Shown: piece after piece, positions 31,605 to 40,209 of the stretch
Numbering within the stretch: the first letter of the stretch is position 1
Layout: each line of letters begins with the position of its first letter
Source of the DNA: VRUE01 sp045805805
GTDB lineage: Bacteria > Actinomycetota > Thermoleophilia > Solirubrobacterales > 70-9
Reading direction: 5' to 3'
Assembly: GCA_045805805.1 (NCBI GenBank)
Contig: JBJMKO010000049.1
Span: 46,596 to 110,595, forward strand
DNA: 64,000 nt
Made by a program: the position numbers and the translations under genes
The notes under the pieces: generated by a model
What the model was told of the DNA's origin: nothing
What the model saw: only the letters and a program-made list of their open reading frames with translations
Databases searched by the model: none

Positions 31605-32999
31605 ATGGCGGAAAATCGGCCCATCGACCTTGGTGTTGCGCTGCGGCGGGGGGTGGAGGAGGCTGCGAGGCGGGGACGGCGGACGGCTGTCAGTGTCACT
31701 GTGCCGGTCGAGGGGATCGATCCTTGCGCGGCGGTGTTTGCCTCGCGGCTTGCTTCTGACCGTTGGTTCTGCTGGGAGCAGCCGGACCGGGGGTTTGCGC
31801 TGGCGGCGTTGGGCGTCGCCCACGAGGTGACCTCGCGCGGGCCGGATCGCTTCCGCGACGTCGCCCGCGAGTGCCTGGGCGGGGAGGCGATCTTCGATGA
31901 GCCGCCCGGCTTGCCGGCCGGGGCCGGGGCGGTCTGGACTGGTGGGTTCGCCTTCGATTCGCAGGGGGGCGGCTCTTCGCCTTGGTCCTCCCTGGCGCCA
32001 GCCTCGCTAGCCTTACCGGAGCTCTCGATCTGCCGCAGTGGGGAGGAGGTCTTCCTCACCGTCAATGCCGTCATGCACCCCGGCGACGACCCCAATGTCA
32101 AGGTGGAGGCGCTCACCGCGCGGATCGCCGGCCTACGCGAAGGGCCGCTGCCGCTGCTCGACCCGCACCCGACCTCGCGGGTGGAGATCTCCAGCGCCCG
32201 CACGCCCGAGGAGTTCGAGAGCTCGGTCGCTGCCGCGACCGAGCGCATCGCAGAGGGTGAGATCTCAAAGGTCGTGCTGGCACGCGAGGTGCTCGTTACC
32301 GCCGGAGCCGCCCATGATCCGGCGCCGCTGTTTGGCGCGCTCCGCGAGCAGTTCTCCTCTTGCTTCTGCTTCTGCTGTGGCACGCCCGAGGCGGCATTCG
32401 TCGGCGCCAGCCCCGAGCTGTTGCTGCGCCGCTCCGGCGCCAGCGTCTCCACCGTTGCCCTCGCCGGCTCAACCAGGCGCAGCTCCGACCCCGCCGTCGA
32501 CGACCACCTCGGCGAGCAGCTCCTGCGCAGCGACAAGGACCGCCGCGAGCACACGATCGTCGCCGATCGCATCGTCCGCAAGCTGCGCCCGCACGCCGTC
32601 TGGGTCGAGGCCGCGCCCGAGCCGGAGATCGTCAGGGTCGCCAACATCCAGCACCTGGCGACGCCGATGGTGGCCCAGCTGGCCGAGCCCCGCTCGGCGG
32701 TCGAGCTTGCGGGCATGCTGCACCCGACGCCGGCCGTCGGCGGCGAGCCCTGGCCCGCCGCGGCAGCGGCGATTTCCGACCTGGAGCAGATGGACCGCGG
32801 CTGGTACGCGGGCCCGGTCGGCTGGATGGACGCCACCGAGGACGGCGAATTCTGCGTCGCCCTGCGCAGCGCTCTCCTGCGCGATCGCGAGGCCCACCTC
32901 TATGCGGGCGTCGGCCTGGTCGCCGGCTCCGACCCCGCCGCCGAGCTGGCCGAGACCGAGATCAAGCTCCAGGCGCTGCTGCCGCTGCTGGCGGAGTGA
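31605..32999 (+). CDS. menF: Isochorismate synthase
   Basis: A 464-residue member of the chorismate-binding family. The C-terminal catalytic region shows the family blocks GEISKVVLAREVLVTA, FVGASPELLLRRSG, DKDRREHTIVADRIVRKLRPH, and HPTPAVGGEPWPAAA. It converts chorismate to isochorismate, the first step to menaquinone, which fits menD, menC, menA, menB and menE downstream. It could also be an entC-like enzyme, but no siderophore genes are near. 38 bases after ilvN, possibly in the same transcript. Confidence 0.88.
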   Translation: MAENRPIDLGVALRRGVEEAARRGRRTAVSVTVPVEGIDPCAAVFASRLASDRWFCWEQPDRGFALAALGVAHEVTSRGPDRFRDVARECLGGEAIFDEPPGLPAGAGAVWTGGFAFDSQGGGSSPWSSLAPASLALPELSICRSGEEVFLTVNAVMHPGDDPNVKVEALTARIAGLREGPLPLLDPHPTSRVEISSARTPEEFESSVAAATERIAEGEISKVVLAREVLVTAGAAHDPAPLFGALREQFSSCFCFCCGTPEAAFVGASPELLLRRSGASVSTVALAGSTRRSSDPAVDDHLGEQLLRSDKDRREHTIVADRIVRKLRPHAVWVEAAPEPEIVRVANIQHLATPMVAQLAEPRSAVELAGMLHPTPAVGGEPWPAAAAAISDLEQMDRGWYAGPVGWMDATEDGEFCVALRSALLRDREAHLYAGVGLVAGSDPAAELAETEIKLQALLPLLAE

Positions 33000-33033
33000 C
33001 CGATCATCCGCTTGATAAGCAAGGATGTGCCTT

Positions 33034-34137
33034 GTGATTCACCGAGCGTTAGCGGTTGGAGGAGTCCGTCACTTGGGCGTCGGACTGGGATTCGTCCTCC
33101 TTGTTTTGAGCCTGGGTACTGCCAGTGCATCTACTTCGCCTGAAGGGCCGCGCCTGGCTTTCATCAAGTGGGGCCCGAAGCCGAACGAGATGGAATTGCT
33201 GAGCGTTGGTTTTGCGACGCCTGGGCGGCAAAGGATCTCTGGGGGCTCGAAGGCAGTTCGTGACCACTCTCCGGTTCCGTTCAACCATGCCACATGGTCG
33301 CCGGAGGGAACTTCGATTGCATTTGCCGCCTACTTCAGACCAAAGAAGACCGAGATCTTCATCGCCGAACCAGATGGCAATGGCCTGCATTCCGTGCCGG
33401 GTACGGTTGGGGGCCAGGATCCGGTCTTCGCTCCCGACGGGCATACGATCGCCTTTGCCCGCAGTCGCTACCGCCAGCCCCATTTCGATCTCCATCACCC
33501 GCTCGAATCGCTGGGTGGCGGCTACTCGAGCACGACGACGTGGACCATCGGGGCCAACGGCGAAGGGGCGAAGCGCCTGACCTCCTGGCGCAACGGCCTC
33601 TACAACACCCCCTCCTCGTTCTCGCCGGACGGCGCGACCTTGGCGCTGTCGAGGGAAGGCCGAGGCAGCCACAGCGCCGTTCTCATGGACGTGAGTAGCG
33701 GACGGGTCACGCTCCTCGCCCGACACGCCGAAGAGCCCGCCTACTCGCCCGACGGCAGTCGCATCGCCTTCGTCAGCTACCGCGATCGCAACATCGATCC
33801 GGAAGGGGGTTTCGACAGCCCCATGCTGGTCAGCGAGCTGTACGTCGAGAATGTGGACGGTTCCGGCCTCACCCGGATCACGCACACGCAGGAGAGGCAG
33901 GAGAACGCGCCGAGTTGGGATCCCTCCGGCGCGCGACTCGCCTACACGCAGGCGAGTCGCCATGAATTGTTTGGCTTGGGGCTGACCAACGTCGTGATGG
34001 AGATCAACGCCGATGGGACCTGTCCGACGCGAGTATTCGGCAAGCCAGCTAAACCAAGGGACCAAAATTTCGTGGGTCTTTATGGTCCGGCGTGGCAGCT
34101 TGGCCCGGGTCGTGAGGCTGGTCCGATCGCGTGCTGA
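33034..34137 (+). CDS. Secreted TolB-like beta-propeller protein
   Basis: About 367 residues with an N-terminal signal peptide (VGLGFVLLVLSLGTASAS) and WD40-like TolB repeats: FAPDGHTIAFAR, FSPDGATLALSR, YSPDGSRIAFVSY and DPSGARLAYTQ. It is predicted to be exported and to bind partner proteins; no enzyme motif. I take GTG 33034, which has AAGGA about 8 bases upstream; ATG 33025 is in frame. It separates menF from menD and has no obvious tie to quinone synthesis. Confidence 0.75.
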   Translation: MIHRALAVGGVRHLGVGLGFVLLVLSLGTASASTSPEGPRLAFIKWGPKPNEMELLSVGFATPGRQRISGGSKAVRDHSPVPFNHATWSPEGTSIAFAAYFRPKKTEIFIAEPDGNGLHSVPGTVGGQDPVFAPDGHTIAFARSRYRQPHFDLHHPLESLGGGYSSTTTWTIGANGEGAKRLTSWRNGLYNTPSSFSPDGATLALSREGRGSHSAVLMDVSSGRVTLLARHAEEPAYSPDGSRIAFVSYRDRNIDPEGGFDSPMLVSELYVENVDGSGLTRITHTQERQENAPSWDPSGARLAYTQASRHELFGLGLTNVVMEINADGTCPTRVFGKPAKPRDQNFVGLYGPAWQLGPGREAGPIAC

Positions 34138-34152
34138 GCGCGCCCGCTCAGC
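34133..34152. terminator. Hairpin between convergent genes
   Basis: GCTGAGCG at 34133-34140 pairs with CGCTCAGC at 34145-34152 across CGCC. It covers the stop codons of the TolB-like gene (34137) and the acyltransferase gene (34148). Confidence 0.55.
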
Positions 34153-35299
34153 GGGTGATGTTTGCGGATGCCCCGAGCATCGAGGCAGGACTTGGGGGTC
34201 GCTTCTTCGGCTGGCGTTCACGCGGCCCGTTGAGGGTCCCGCCGACCACCGTGTAGCGGACGAACGTCGCGTAGAGGAGGAAGGTGAGGAGCAGGGTCGT
34301 CGCCGTGAGCAGGACGAAGGCCAGGCCCGGCTGAACGCCGATCGCCAGGATGACGGCGAGCAGTGGAACGAGGATCTGCAGGTGGGCGAGGTAGATCCAG
34401 TAGGAAGAGTCCGCGACGTAGCGGATCGCCGGGCGCTCGGCGCTCAGGTGGCGGTTGGCGAGTCCCAGCAGGGCGTGCAGCGAGGTCCAGGTTGCGATTC
34501 CGAAGGCGACCAGTTGGATCGCGTGAACTGCCGTGCCGGCGCCGCTTCGGTTGTGGAGCGTGAAGAGCGCGAGCGCGACGAGTCCGCTGGCCAGTGCCGC
34601 CAAGGCCCAGCGGCCGGTGGCGGCGCTCAGCGCCTGGACCTTTTTGGGCGCTGCGAAGAGAGCGGTCCCGAACGCGAAGAACATCGCGTAGTAGGCGAGC
34701 ATCGCCGGTTCGATCCCGAAGGTGTCGGTGGGCGCGGTCGGCATCCAGTCCGACTGTCCGAGCAGGAGGGCCGCTGCGGGAACAGTGAGCAGGGCGATTC
34801 CCAGGGGCCGGCCGATCGCCCTGGCGAGGAGGTCCCGGATCCGGGTCGCAATGCCCGGCGTGAAGCGAAGCATGAGGATCGCGCTGGCGTCGATGACCAG
34901 CAGGTACCAGAGGAACCAGAGATAGGAGGGCGCCAGGCCGAAGAGGCTCTGCGCCGGTCCGTCGGCGGTTATCCAGACGCCGGTTGTCTCGCTCAGCGCC
35001 ATCAACATCGGCACCAGCGTGACCAGCCCGACCGCGAGCGGAACCAGGATCCGCAGGGATCGGTTGCGGAGTGTGCCGCGCAGCCCCCGCCGCCTGTTCA
35101 TCAACGCCAGGAAGTACCCCGACATCGCGAAGAAGAGCGGCAGGCGAAAGACGTGGATGACCCAGACGATGCCGGTGAGGATCGCGCTCGGGTCGCCGTT
35201 GACCGCGATCAGTCCGCTCGCATGAGCGGGCACCAGCAGCAGCATCGAAGACGCTCGCAGCGCATCCATCGAGTGGATTCGATCGCTCCCTCTGGCCAT
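34148..35299 (-). CDS. Acyltransferase family 3 membrane protein
   Basis: A 383-residue polytopic membrane protein of the OafA/OpgC-like acyltransferase 3 family: conserved start DRIHSMDALRASSMLLLVPAHASG with the early His, then ~10 helices. Such proteins move acyl groups onto extracytoplasmic sugars or lipids. It probably modifies an envelope glycan. The ATG at 35299 is preferred over further upstream in-frame codons. It is upstream of no gene on its strand; menD ends 52 bases before its start. Confidence 0.8.
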   Translation of the reverse strand: MARGSDRIHSMDALRASSMLLLVPAHASGLIAVNGDPSAILTGIVWVIHVFRLPLFFAMSGYFLALMNRRRGLRGTLRNRSLRILVPLAVGLVTLVPMLMALSETTGVWITADGPAQSLFGLAPSYLWFLWYLLVIDASAILMLRFTPGIATRIRDLLARAIGRPLGIALLTVPAAALLLGQSDWMPTAPTDTFGIEPAMLAYYAMFFAFGTALFAAPKKVQALSAATGRWALAALASGLVALALFTLHNRSGAGTAVHAIQLVAFGIATWTSLHALLGLANRHLSAERPAIRYVADSSYWIYLAHLQILVPLLAVILAIGVQPGLAFVLLTATTLLLTFLLYATFVRYTVVGGTLNGPRERQPKKRPPSPASMLGASANITR

Positions 35300-35351
35300 C
35301 GGGCAAGCGTACTTGCCGCTGTGGGATCGGGGTCTGGGGACGAGGAGGCGC

Positions 35352-37100
35352 TCAGGACACGTCGGAGATAACGGCACCGATCCGCTCGGACAGGTCGCGG
35401 TGAAGTTCGACGTTGGTCAGGCGGTCGACCTTGGCCTCGATCAGGCCGGTGCCGGCGGCCAGGGCGCCGGGGAGGTCTGCGACGGCCTCGAGCCTGCGGT
35501 GCGACAGGCCGAAGAGCTCCGCAGTCTTTGCCACGTCCACCCCGCGTGGCGTGCCGAGCAGGGCCTCGAACTCCACGTCGGGCAGTGCCTCGGCCTGGGG
35601 CAGGAAGCCGAAGATGCCGCCGCCATCGTTGTCGATCACAACGATGCGGACCGGGGTCGAGACATCGCGCAGGGTGGCGAGCCCGCCGACGTCGTGGAGG
35701 AGGCCGAGGTCGCCGGTGACGATCGTGGTCGGGCGGCTGCCGGCGTGGGCGGCGCCGATGCCCGAGGAGATCAAGCCGTCGATGCCGTTGGCGCCGCGGT
35801 TGCAGAGGAAGAGGGCGTCGGTGCCCGACGACGACAGGAAGGCCTCCTGATCGCGGATCGACATGCTCGAAGCGGTGTAGACGAGGTCGCCGTCGTTGTG
35901 GGCGCGGCCCAGTGCCAAATGGAGGCCCGGCTCTGTGATCCCGTCGAGGTCGTCGAGCGCGACGTCCAAGGCCGTCCGAGCGGCGACCTCGGCCTCCAAC
36001 CACCTCGACGGCGCCGGTCGCTCCTCGCCGAGCCGAGCCGCCCAGCCCGATGCCAGCTCGGTCGGGTCGGCGCGCAGCACCGCCGCGGCGCGATTCGTCG
36101 GCTCGTTCCAGCCACAGCTCGGGTCGACGGCAATCTGATCGCAGCCGGAATCGGCCAGCCAGGCGCGCAGCGGCTTGCTGGTAGGCATCTCGCCGAAGCG
36201 CAGGATCAGATCGGGCCGCACTGCCTCCCGGAAGCGCTCGTCGCGCAGCAGGTGGTCGTATGTGGTGACAACGTGGGAGCGGTCATGAGGGCCGCAGCGA
36301 ATTTGGGATGTCGGCTCGGCCAGGATCGGAAAGCCGGCGACCCTGGCCAGCGTTGCGAGTGGCTCGCGCAGCTCGGAGTCGAGCTGCCGCCCGCTGACGA
36401 TGACTCCGGAGCGCGCGCCGGCGATATGGCCGGCGACTTCGTCGAGGAGGAAGGCCGAAGGCTCCATGTCGATCGGGGTCACCGCGGTCAGCGGTCGTTC
36501 GTCGCGTCCTTCCAGGGCCAGCGGGTCGGTTGCCGTCACCGCGCCCTCTACCGCGGTCGGGGCAAGCGGTTCGCGCCAGGGCAGATTGAGATGGACGGGT
36601 CCCGGCCGCTGCTCGCCGCGCGCCGCCGCAAGCGCACGGCAGGCGACCGAGCGGTAATGCAGCAATCCCTCGTCGTCGGCATCGTGCGTGCCGACTTCGC
36701 AGAACCAGCGGACCGAGGATCCGAAGAGCTTCACCTGGTCGATCGTCTGCCCTGCGCCGATCCCGCGCAGCTCCGGCGGCCGGTCGGCCGTCAGGGCGAT
36801 CAGCGGGATCGCCGACTCGTTGGCCTCGCAGATCGCCGGGTGGTAGTTGGCGGCCGCGGTCCCCGAGGTGCAGAGCATCGCCACCGGCAGGCAAGTCGAT
36901 TGCGCAGCGCCAAGCGCGAAGAAGGCGGCCGAGCGCTCGTCGACGATCACGCTCACCTCGATCTCGGGCTGCCGCCAGAGGGCGACCGCAAGCGGGGTCG
37001 AGCGCGAGCCGGGGGAGACGACGGCCTGTCTCAGTCCTCCCCGCGCCAGCTCCTCGACGAAGGCCGAGGCGAGGGCGGTGTTGCCGTTTGTCATGTCCAC
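35352..37100 (-). CDS. menD: SEPHCHC synthase (menaquinone)
   Basis: A 582-residue ThDP enzyme that adds 2-oxoglutarate to isochorismate in menaquinone synthesis. Family blocks: VVSPGSRSTPLAVAL near residue 28, the Glu in VDERSAAFFALG near 56, CTSGTAAANYHPAICEANESAIPLIALTADRP, and the C-terminal ThDP motif VTGDLGLLHDVGG. The start is GTG 37100 or ATG 37094. Downstream of menC with 72 bases between, a gap that holds a family-C palindrome. Confidence 0.94.
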   Translation of the reverse strand: MDMTNGNTALASAFVEELARGGLRQAVVSPGSRSTPLAVALWRQPEIEVSVIVDERSAAFFALGAAQSTCLPVAMLCTSGTAAANYHPAICEANESAIPLIALTADRPPELRGIGAGQTIDQVKLFGSSVRWFCEVGTHDADDEGLLHYRSVACRALAAARGEQRPGPVHLNLPWREPLAPTAVEGAVTATDPLALEGRDERPLTAVTPIDMEPSAFLLDEVAGHIAGARSGVIVSGRQLDSELREPLATLARVAGFPILAEPTSQIRCGPHDRSHVVTTYDHLLRDERFREAVRPDLILRFGEMPTSKPLRAWLADSGCDQIAVDPSCGWNEPTNRAAAVLRADPTELASGWAARLGEERPAPSRWLEAEVAARTALDVALDDLDGITEPGLHLALGRAHNDGDLVYTASSMSIRDQEAFLSSSGTDALFLCNRGANGIDGLISSGIGAAHAGSRPTTIVTGDLGLLHDVGGLATLRDVSTPVRIVVIDNDGGGIFGFLPQAEALPDVEFEALLGTPRGVDVAKTAELFGLSHRRLEAVADLPGALAAGTGLIEAKVDRLTNVELHRDLSERIGAVISDVS

Positions 37101-37132
37101 GTGGGGAACCTAGACGACTTCACTACCCCTCA

Positions 37133-37180
37133 TTCGTTGAAGCATTTACAGGCCTATAGCCCTTGTAAAACTTCAACGAA
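37133..37180. repeat. Palindromic element family C, copy 1 (48 bp)
   Basis: TTCGTTGAAG at 37133-37142 pairs with CTTCAACGAA at 37171-37180, and the inner ATTTACA/TGTAAAA segment also pairs. It overlaps the menC stop codon and lies between menC and menD. Copy 2 at 59434-59481 has the same length and outer 10 bp but changed inner stem. Confidence 0.85.
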
Positions 37181-38240
37181 CATCCAGGCGGTGCCTGGCC
37201 AGTGCGGACTCGTCGATCTCCACCCCCAGGCCGGGGCCCTCTGGCGGGTGGAGCATCCCGTCGCGCAGCTCGCACTCGACGGAGGCGATCGTCGAGGCGA
37301 AGAGGCGCTGCGTGGCGAGGCCGTGGGCGAGGCCCGCTCCTTTGCCGCCGTCGGCCACGTCCAGTGTTTGAGCTACCTGCGCGGCCGCCGCGATCCCGAC
37401 CGGTCCGTCAAGGGCGCTGGAGAGGTAGGACGGCAGCACCTCGGCGATCTCGATCGCGGCCTCGGGGCCACCGACCTTGGAGAGCTTGACCCCGGTCAGC
37501 GCGCAGGCGCCCATGGACACTGCTCGTATGGCGTCGGCCCTCGTCTCGATGCTCTCATCGCCGGCGATCGGAATCGAGGTCGAGGCGGCGACCTCCGCTG
37601 CTTCCTCGAGCGTCGCCACCGGCTGCTCGGCGAGCTCGACCTCGAGCGGCTCCAACGCCCTCAGTGTCCGCTTTGCGGTCTCCACGTCCCAGGCTGCATT
37701 GGCATCGACACGGATGCTCGCCCGTGGCCCGACCGCTTCGCGCACGGCGAGCACCTGGCCGAAGTCTTCCCCGGTGCCGAGCTTCAGCTTGAAGGTGGCG
37801 AAGCCGTTTGTGGCCCAGCGCGCCGCCTCGACCGCGACCGCGGCCGGCTCGCCGGCGACCATGCTGGCGTTGCACTCGACCGGGGCCGTTGCCTCTCTTC
37901 CGGTCGAGTCCTCCGCGGCCGCCCTGCGGCCGCGGAGGTCGAGCAGGGCCGTGAGTGCGGCGCAGCGGCTGGGAGGAGAGAGGCCGAGCGCATCGCCCTG
38001 CAGCGTCGCCTCGTCGAGCGAGTCGCGCTCGCCCAGCCGCTCGAGCTCCTCGACCACCCGCGCCAGGCTGATCCCGCCGCGCATCGACAGCGGCACCGCT
38101 TCCCCCAGCCCGGTCAGCCCATCATCGGAACGCAGCCGCAGCAGCACCATCTCGCGCCGGTCGAGCCCCCCGCGCGCGGTCACGTACGGCTCGCGGAAAG
38201 GCAGCGCGTACGGGATGACCTCGACCGAGGCGATCTTCAC
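37173..38240 (-). CDS. menC: o-Succinylbenzoate synthase
   Basis: A 355-residue enolase-superfamily enzyme that dehydrates SHCHC to o-succinylbenzoate. It shows the TFKLKLGTG block with the KxK lysines near 157, the metal Asp in RVDANAAW, Glu in VELAEQPV, Asp/Glu in IAGDESIE, and Lys in GVKLSKVGG. The sequence alone could also fit a dipeptide epimerase or N-acylamino acid racemase, but its place between menA and menD argues for MenC. Its last codons and stop are built from the arm of a family-C palindrome. Confidence 0.88.
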   Translation of the reverse strand: MKIASVEVIPYALPFREPYVTARGGLDRREMVLLRLRSDDGLTGLGEAVPLSMRGGISLARVVEELERLGERDSLDEATLQGDALGLSPPSRCAALTALLDLRGRRAAAEDSTGREATAPVECNASMVAGEPAAVAVEAARWATNGFATFKLKLGTGEDFGQVLAVREAVGPRASIRVDANAAWDVETAKRTLRALEPLEVELAEQPVATLEEAAEVAASTSIPIAGDESIETRADAIRAVSMGACALTGVKLSKVGGPEAAIEIAEVLPSYLSSALDGPVGIAAAAQVAQTLDVADGGKGAGLAHGLATQRLFASTIASVECELRDGMLHPPEGPGLGVEIDESALARHRLDVR

Positions 38241-38263
38241 TCCGAAAGCATCCCACTTGGGCC

Positions 38264-38306
38264 GAGTCTGCAGTCGTACGTGGTGGGGACGTAAAACTGC
38301 AGATTC
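38264..38306. repeat. Palindromic element family E, copy 1 (43 bp)
   Basis: The ends read GAGTCTGCAGT and ACTGCAGATTC and pair, and an inner TACGT pairs with ACGTA around GGTGGGG. It begins 9 bases after the menA stop, between menA and menC. A second 43-bp copy with the same ends and a different inner stem is at 48671-48713. Confidence 0.75.
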
Positions 38307-38315
38307 GTCGCGAGG

Positions 38316-39197
38316 TCAGGCTGCGAGGAGCAGGCCGGCTGAAACCAGCAGGCTGAAGACGGCGAGCAGAGCGCCGGTGGCGGCCAGGGCGCCGTTGAGG
38401 GCCGGGCCGTCGGTGCGGTTGGTCATCGCCCGCATCGGGCCGATCGCCATCGGCAGCGCCAGGAGGCCGATCAGCGGCAGCATGCTGCCGCCCCCGGCCA
38501 CGAGGGCGATGGGGAGGACGACGAAGGCGCCCAGCACCAGCATCCGGTAGAGCGCCACGGCGTTTTGACGCCCCATCCGCACTGCCAGTGTCATCTTGGC
38601 GGCACGGCGGTCGGTCTCCAGGTCGCGGACGTTGTTGACGACGAGGATCGCCGTGGCGAGGAAGCCGACTGCGATCGAGAGCCCGAGCGGCAGCGCATCG
38701 AGTCTCTCCAGCTGCACGTAGTAGGAGCCGTTGACGGCGACCAGGCCGAAGAAGAGGAAGACGAAGACCTCGCCCAGGCCCGCGTAGCCGTAGGGCCGCG
38801 GCCCGCCGGTGTAGAGGACGCCGGCGGCGATCGAGACCGCGCCGATCAGCAGGATCACGATCCCGGCCACGGCGGCCAGGTAGACCCCGCACGCGATCGC
38901 GACCCCAAAGGCGATCCAGGTCGCGTTCAGCACCCGCCGCGGCGTAACAAGGCCAGCCGAGGTGACCCGCACCGGCCCGAGCCGGTCGGCGGTGTCGGCA
39001 CCCCGCTTCGCATCCGAGTAGTCGTTTGCCAGGTTCGTCCCGATCTGGATGAAGATCGAGCCGACGAGAGCAGCGATGAACGCCCCAACCCTCGGAAGCT
39101 CCTCGGCCCATTCGACCGCGGCAGCCGTCCCGACAAGCACCGGAGCGATGGCAGCCGGCAGCGTCCGAGGCCGCGCCGCCATAAGCCAAATCCTCAT
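38316..39197 (-). CDS. menA: 1,4-Dihydroxy-2-naphthoate polyprenyltransferase
   Basis: A 293-residue UbiA-family membrane prenyltransferase with about nine helices that attaches the isoprenoid tail to DHNA. The first Asp-rich site is NLANDYSDAKRGADT near residue 57 and the second is NNVRDLETDRRAAKMTLAVR near residue 185. I choose ATG 39197, with GGGAG about 7 bases upstream, over ATG 39218. It follows menB with a family-D palindrome in between. Confidence 0.92.
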   Translation of the reverse strand: MRIWLMAARPRTLPAAIAPVLVGTAAAVEWAEELPRVGAFIAALVGSIFIQIGTNLANDYSDAKRGADTADRLGPVRVTSAGLVTPRRVLNATWIAFGVAIACGVYLAAVAGIVILLIGAVSIAAGVLYTGGPRPYGYAGLGEVFVFLFFGLVAVNGSYYVQLERLDALPLGLSIAVGFLATAILVVNNVRDLETDRRAAKMTLAVRMGRQNAVALYRMLVLGAFVVLPIALVAGGGSMLPLIGLLALPMAIGPMRAMTNRTDGPALNGALAATGALLAVFSLLVSAGLLLAA

Positions 39198-39225
39198 CGG
39201 ACAGCTCCCGTCCGCCATGACCGAG

Positions 39226-39314
39226 CCTCGCGCGGGTGGCGCGGGGGAGGGGGGTCGAGGACAGCCCGTGGACTGCCCGCAGGCCCCCCTCCCCCCCGAC
39301 AGGACCCGCGCGCC
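39226..39314 (-). repeat. Palindromic element family D, copy 3
   Basis: Read on the minus strand it begins GGCGCGCGGGTCCTGTCGG, 7 bases after the menB stop, and ends with GCCACCCGCGCGAGG. The inner stem pairs a long C-run with GGGGGAGGGGGG. Same ends as copies 1 and 2, different inner stem. It sits between menB and menA in their operon. Confidence 0.8.
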
Positions 39315-39321
39315 AAAACCG

Positions 39322-40188
39322 TCATGGCCGCCTCGGGAACTGCCCGAAATCAGGCGGCCGCTTCTCCTTGAACGCCTCGCGTCCCTCGCGTGCCTCCTCG
39401 CTGCCGTAGAAGAGCAGGTTGGTGTCGTGAGCCAACTGTTGGATCCCGGCGTAGCCGTCCTCGTGGGCATTGAAGCTCGCCTTGACCAGACGCAGGGCGA
39501 AGGGGGAGAGGGCGAGCATCTCGCGGCACCAGGCGACCGTCTCCCGCTCCAGGTCCTCAAGCGGGACGACCGCGTTGACCAGTCCCATCCCCAGGGCCTC
39601 CTCGGCGTCGTAGAGGCGACAGAGTAGCCAGAGCTCCTTTGCGCGCTTGGTCCCGACCAGGTCGCGCAGGAGGGAGGCGCCGAAGCCACCATCCCACGAG
39701 CCGACCCGCGGTCCGGTCTGCCCGAAGCTGGCATTGTCGGCGGCGATCGTCAGGTCGCAGCAGACATGCAGCACGTGGCCGCCGCCTACCGCGTAGCCCG
39801 CGACCATCGCCACTATGGGCTTCGGCAGGCGCCGCATCTGCACTTGCAGGTCGGTGACGTGGAAGCGACCGATCGCCGCGCCCTCGGCGAGGTAGCCGCT
39901 GTCGCCGCGAACCTGCTGGTCGCCGCCGGAGCAGAACGCCCGCGGTCCCTCGCCGGTGAGGATGATTACCCCGACCTCGGTGTCCTCGCGGGCCAGCTCG
40001 AACGCGGCGGAGATCTCGACCAGCGTCTGCGGTCGGAAGGCGTTGTGGACCTCGGGCCGGTCGATCGTGATCTTGGCGATCCCGTCCGCCACTTCGTAGC
40101 GGATGTCGCCGTACTCGGCGGCGCTTCGCCACTCGATCGGCGCGTAGAGGTCCTGCTCGGGCGGGGCTTCCTTATGGCGTTGGGGCAT
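39322..40188 (-). CDS. menB: 1,4-Dihydroxy-2-naphthoyl-CoA synthase
   Basis: A 288-residue crotonase-fold enzyme that closes the naphthoate ring in menaquinone synthesis. Characteristic blocks: RPEVHNAFRPQTLVE, the oxyanion FCSGGDQQVRGDSGY, GYAVGGGHVLHVCCDLTIAADNA and TGPRVGSWDGGFGASLL, all typical of MenB rather than generic enoyl-CoA hydratases. ATG 40188; a GTG three codons earlier is possible. Divergent from menE with only 21 bases between start codons, so both share a promoter region. Confidence 0.95.
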   Translation of the reverse strand: MPQRHKEAPPEQDLYAPIEWRSAAEYGDIRYEVADGIAKITIDRPEVHNAFRPQTLVEISAAFELAREDTEVGVIILTGEGPRAFCSGGDQQVRGDSGYLAEGAAIGRFHVTDLQVQMRRLPKPIVAMVAGYAVGGGHVLHVCCDLTIAADNASFGQTGPRVGSWDGGFGASLLRDLVGTKRAKELWLLCRLYDAEEALGMGLVNAVVPLEDLERETVAWCREMLALSPFALRLVKASFNAHEDGYAGIQQLAHDTNLLFYGSEEAREGREAFKEKRPPDFGQFPRRP

Positions 40189-40209
40189 GATGGGCACGAT
40201 ATCCCGCCG

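Noticed and set aside
35313..38294. A 993-codon plus-strand frame opposite menD and menC
   Set aside because: It spans two recognised genes on the minus strand and a palindrome between them; its translation has no family signature.
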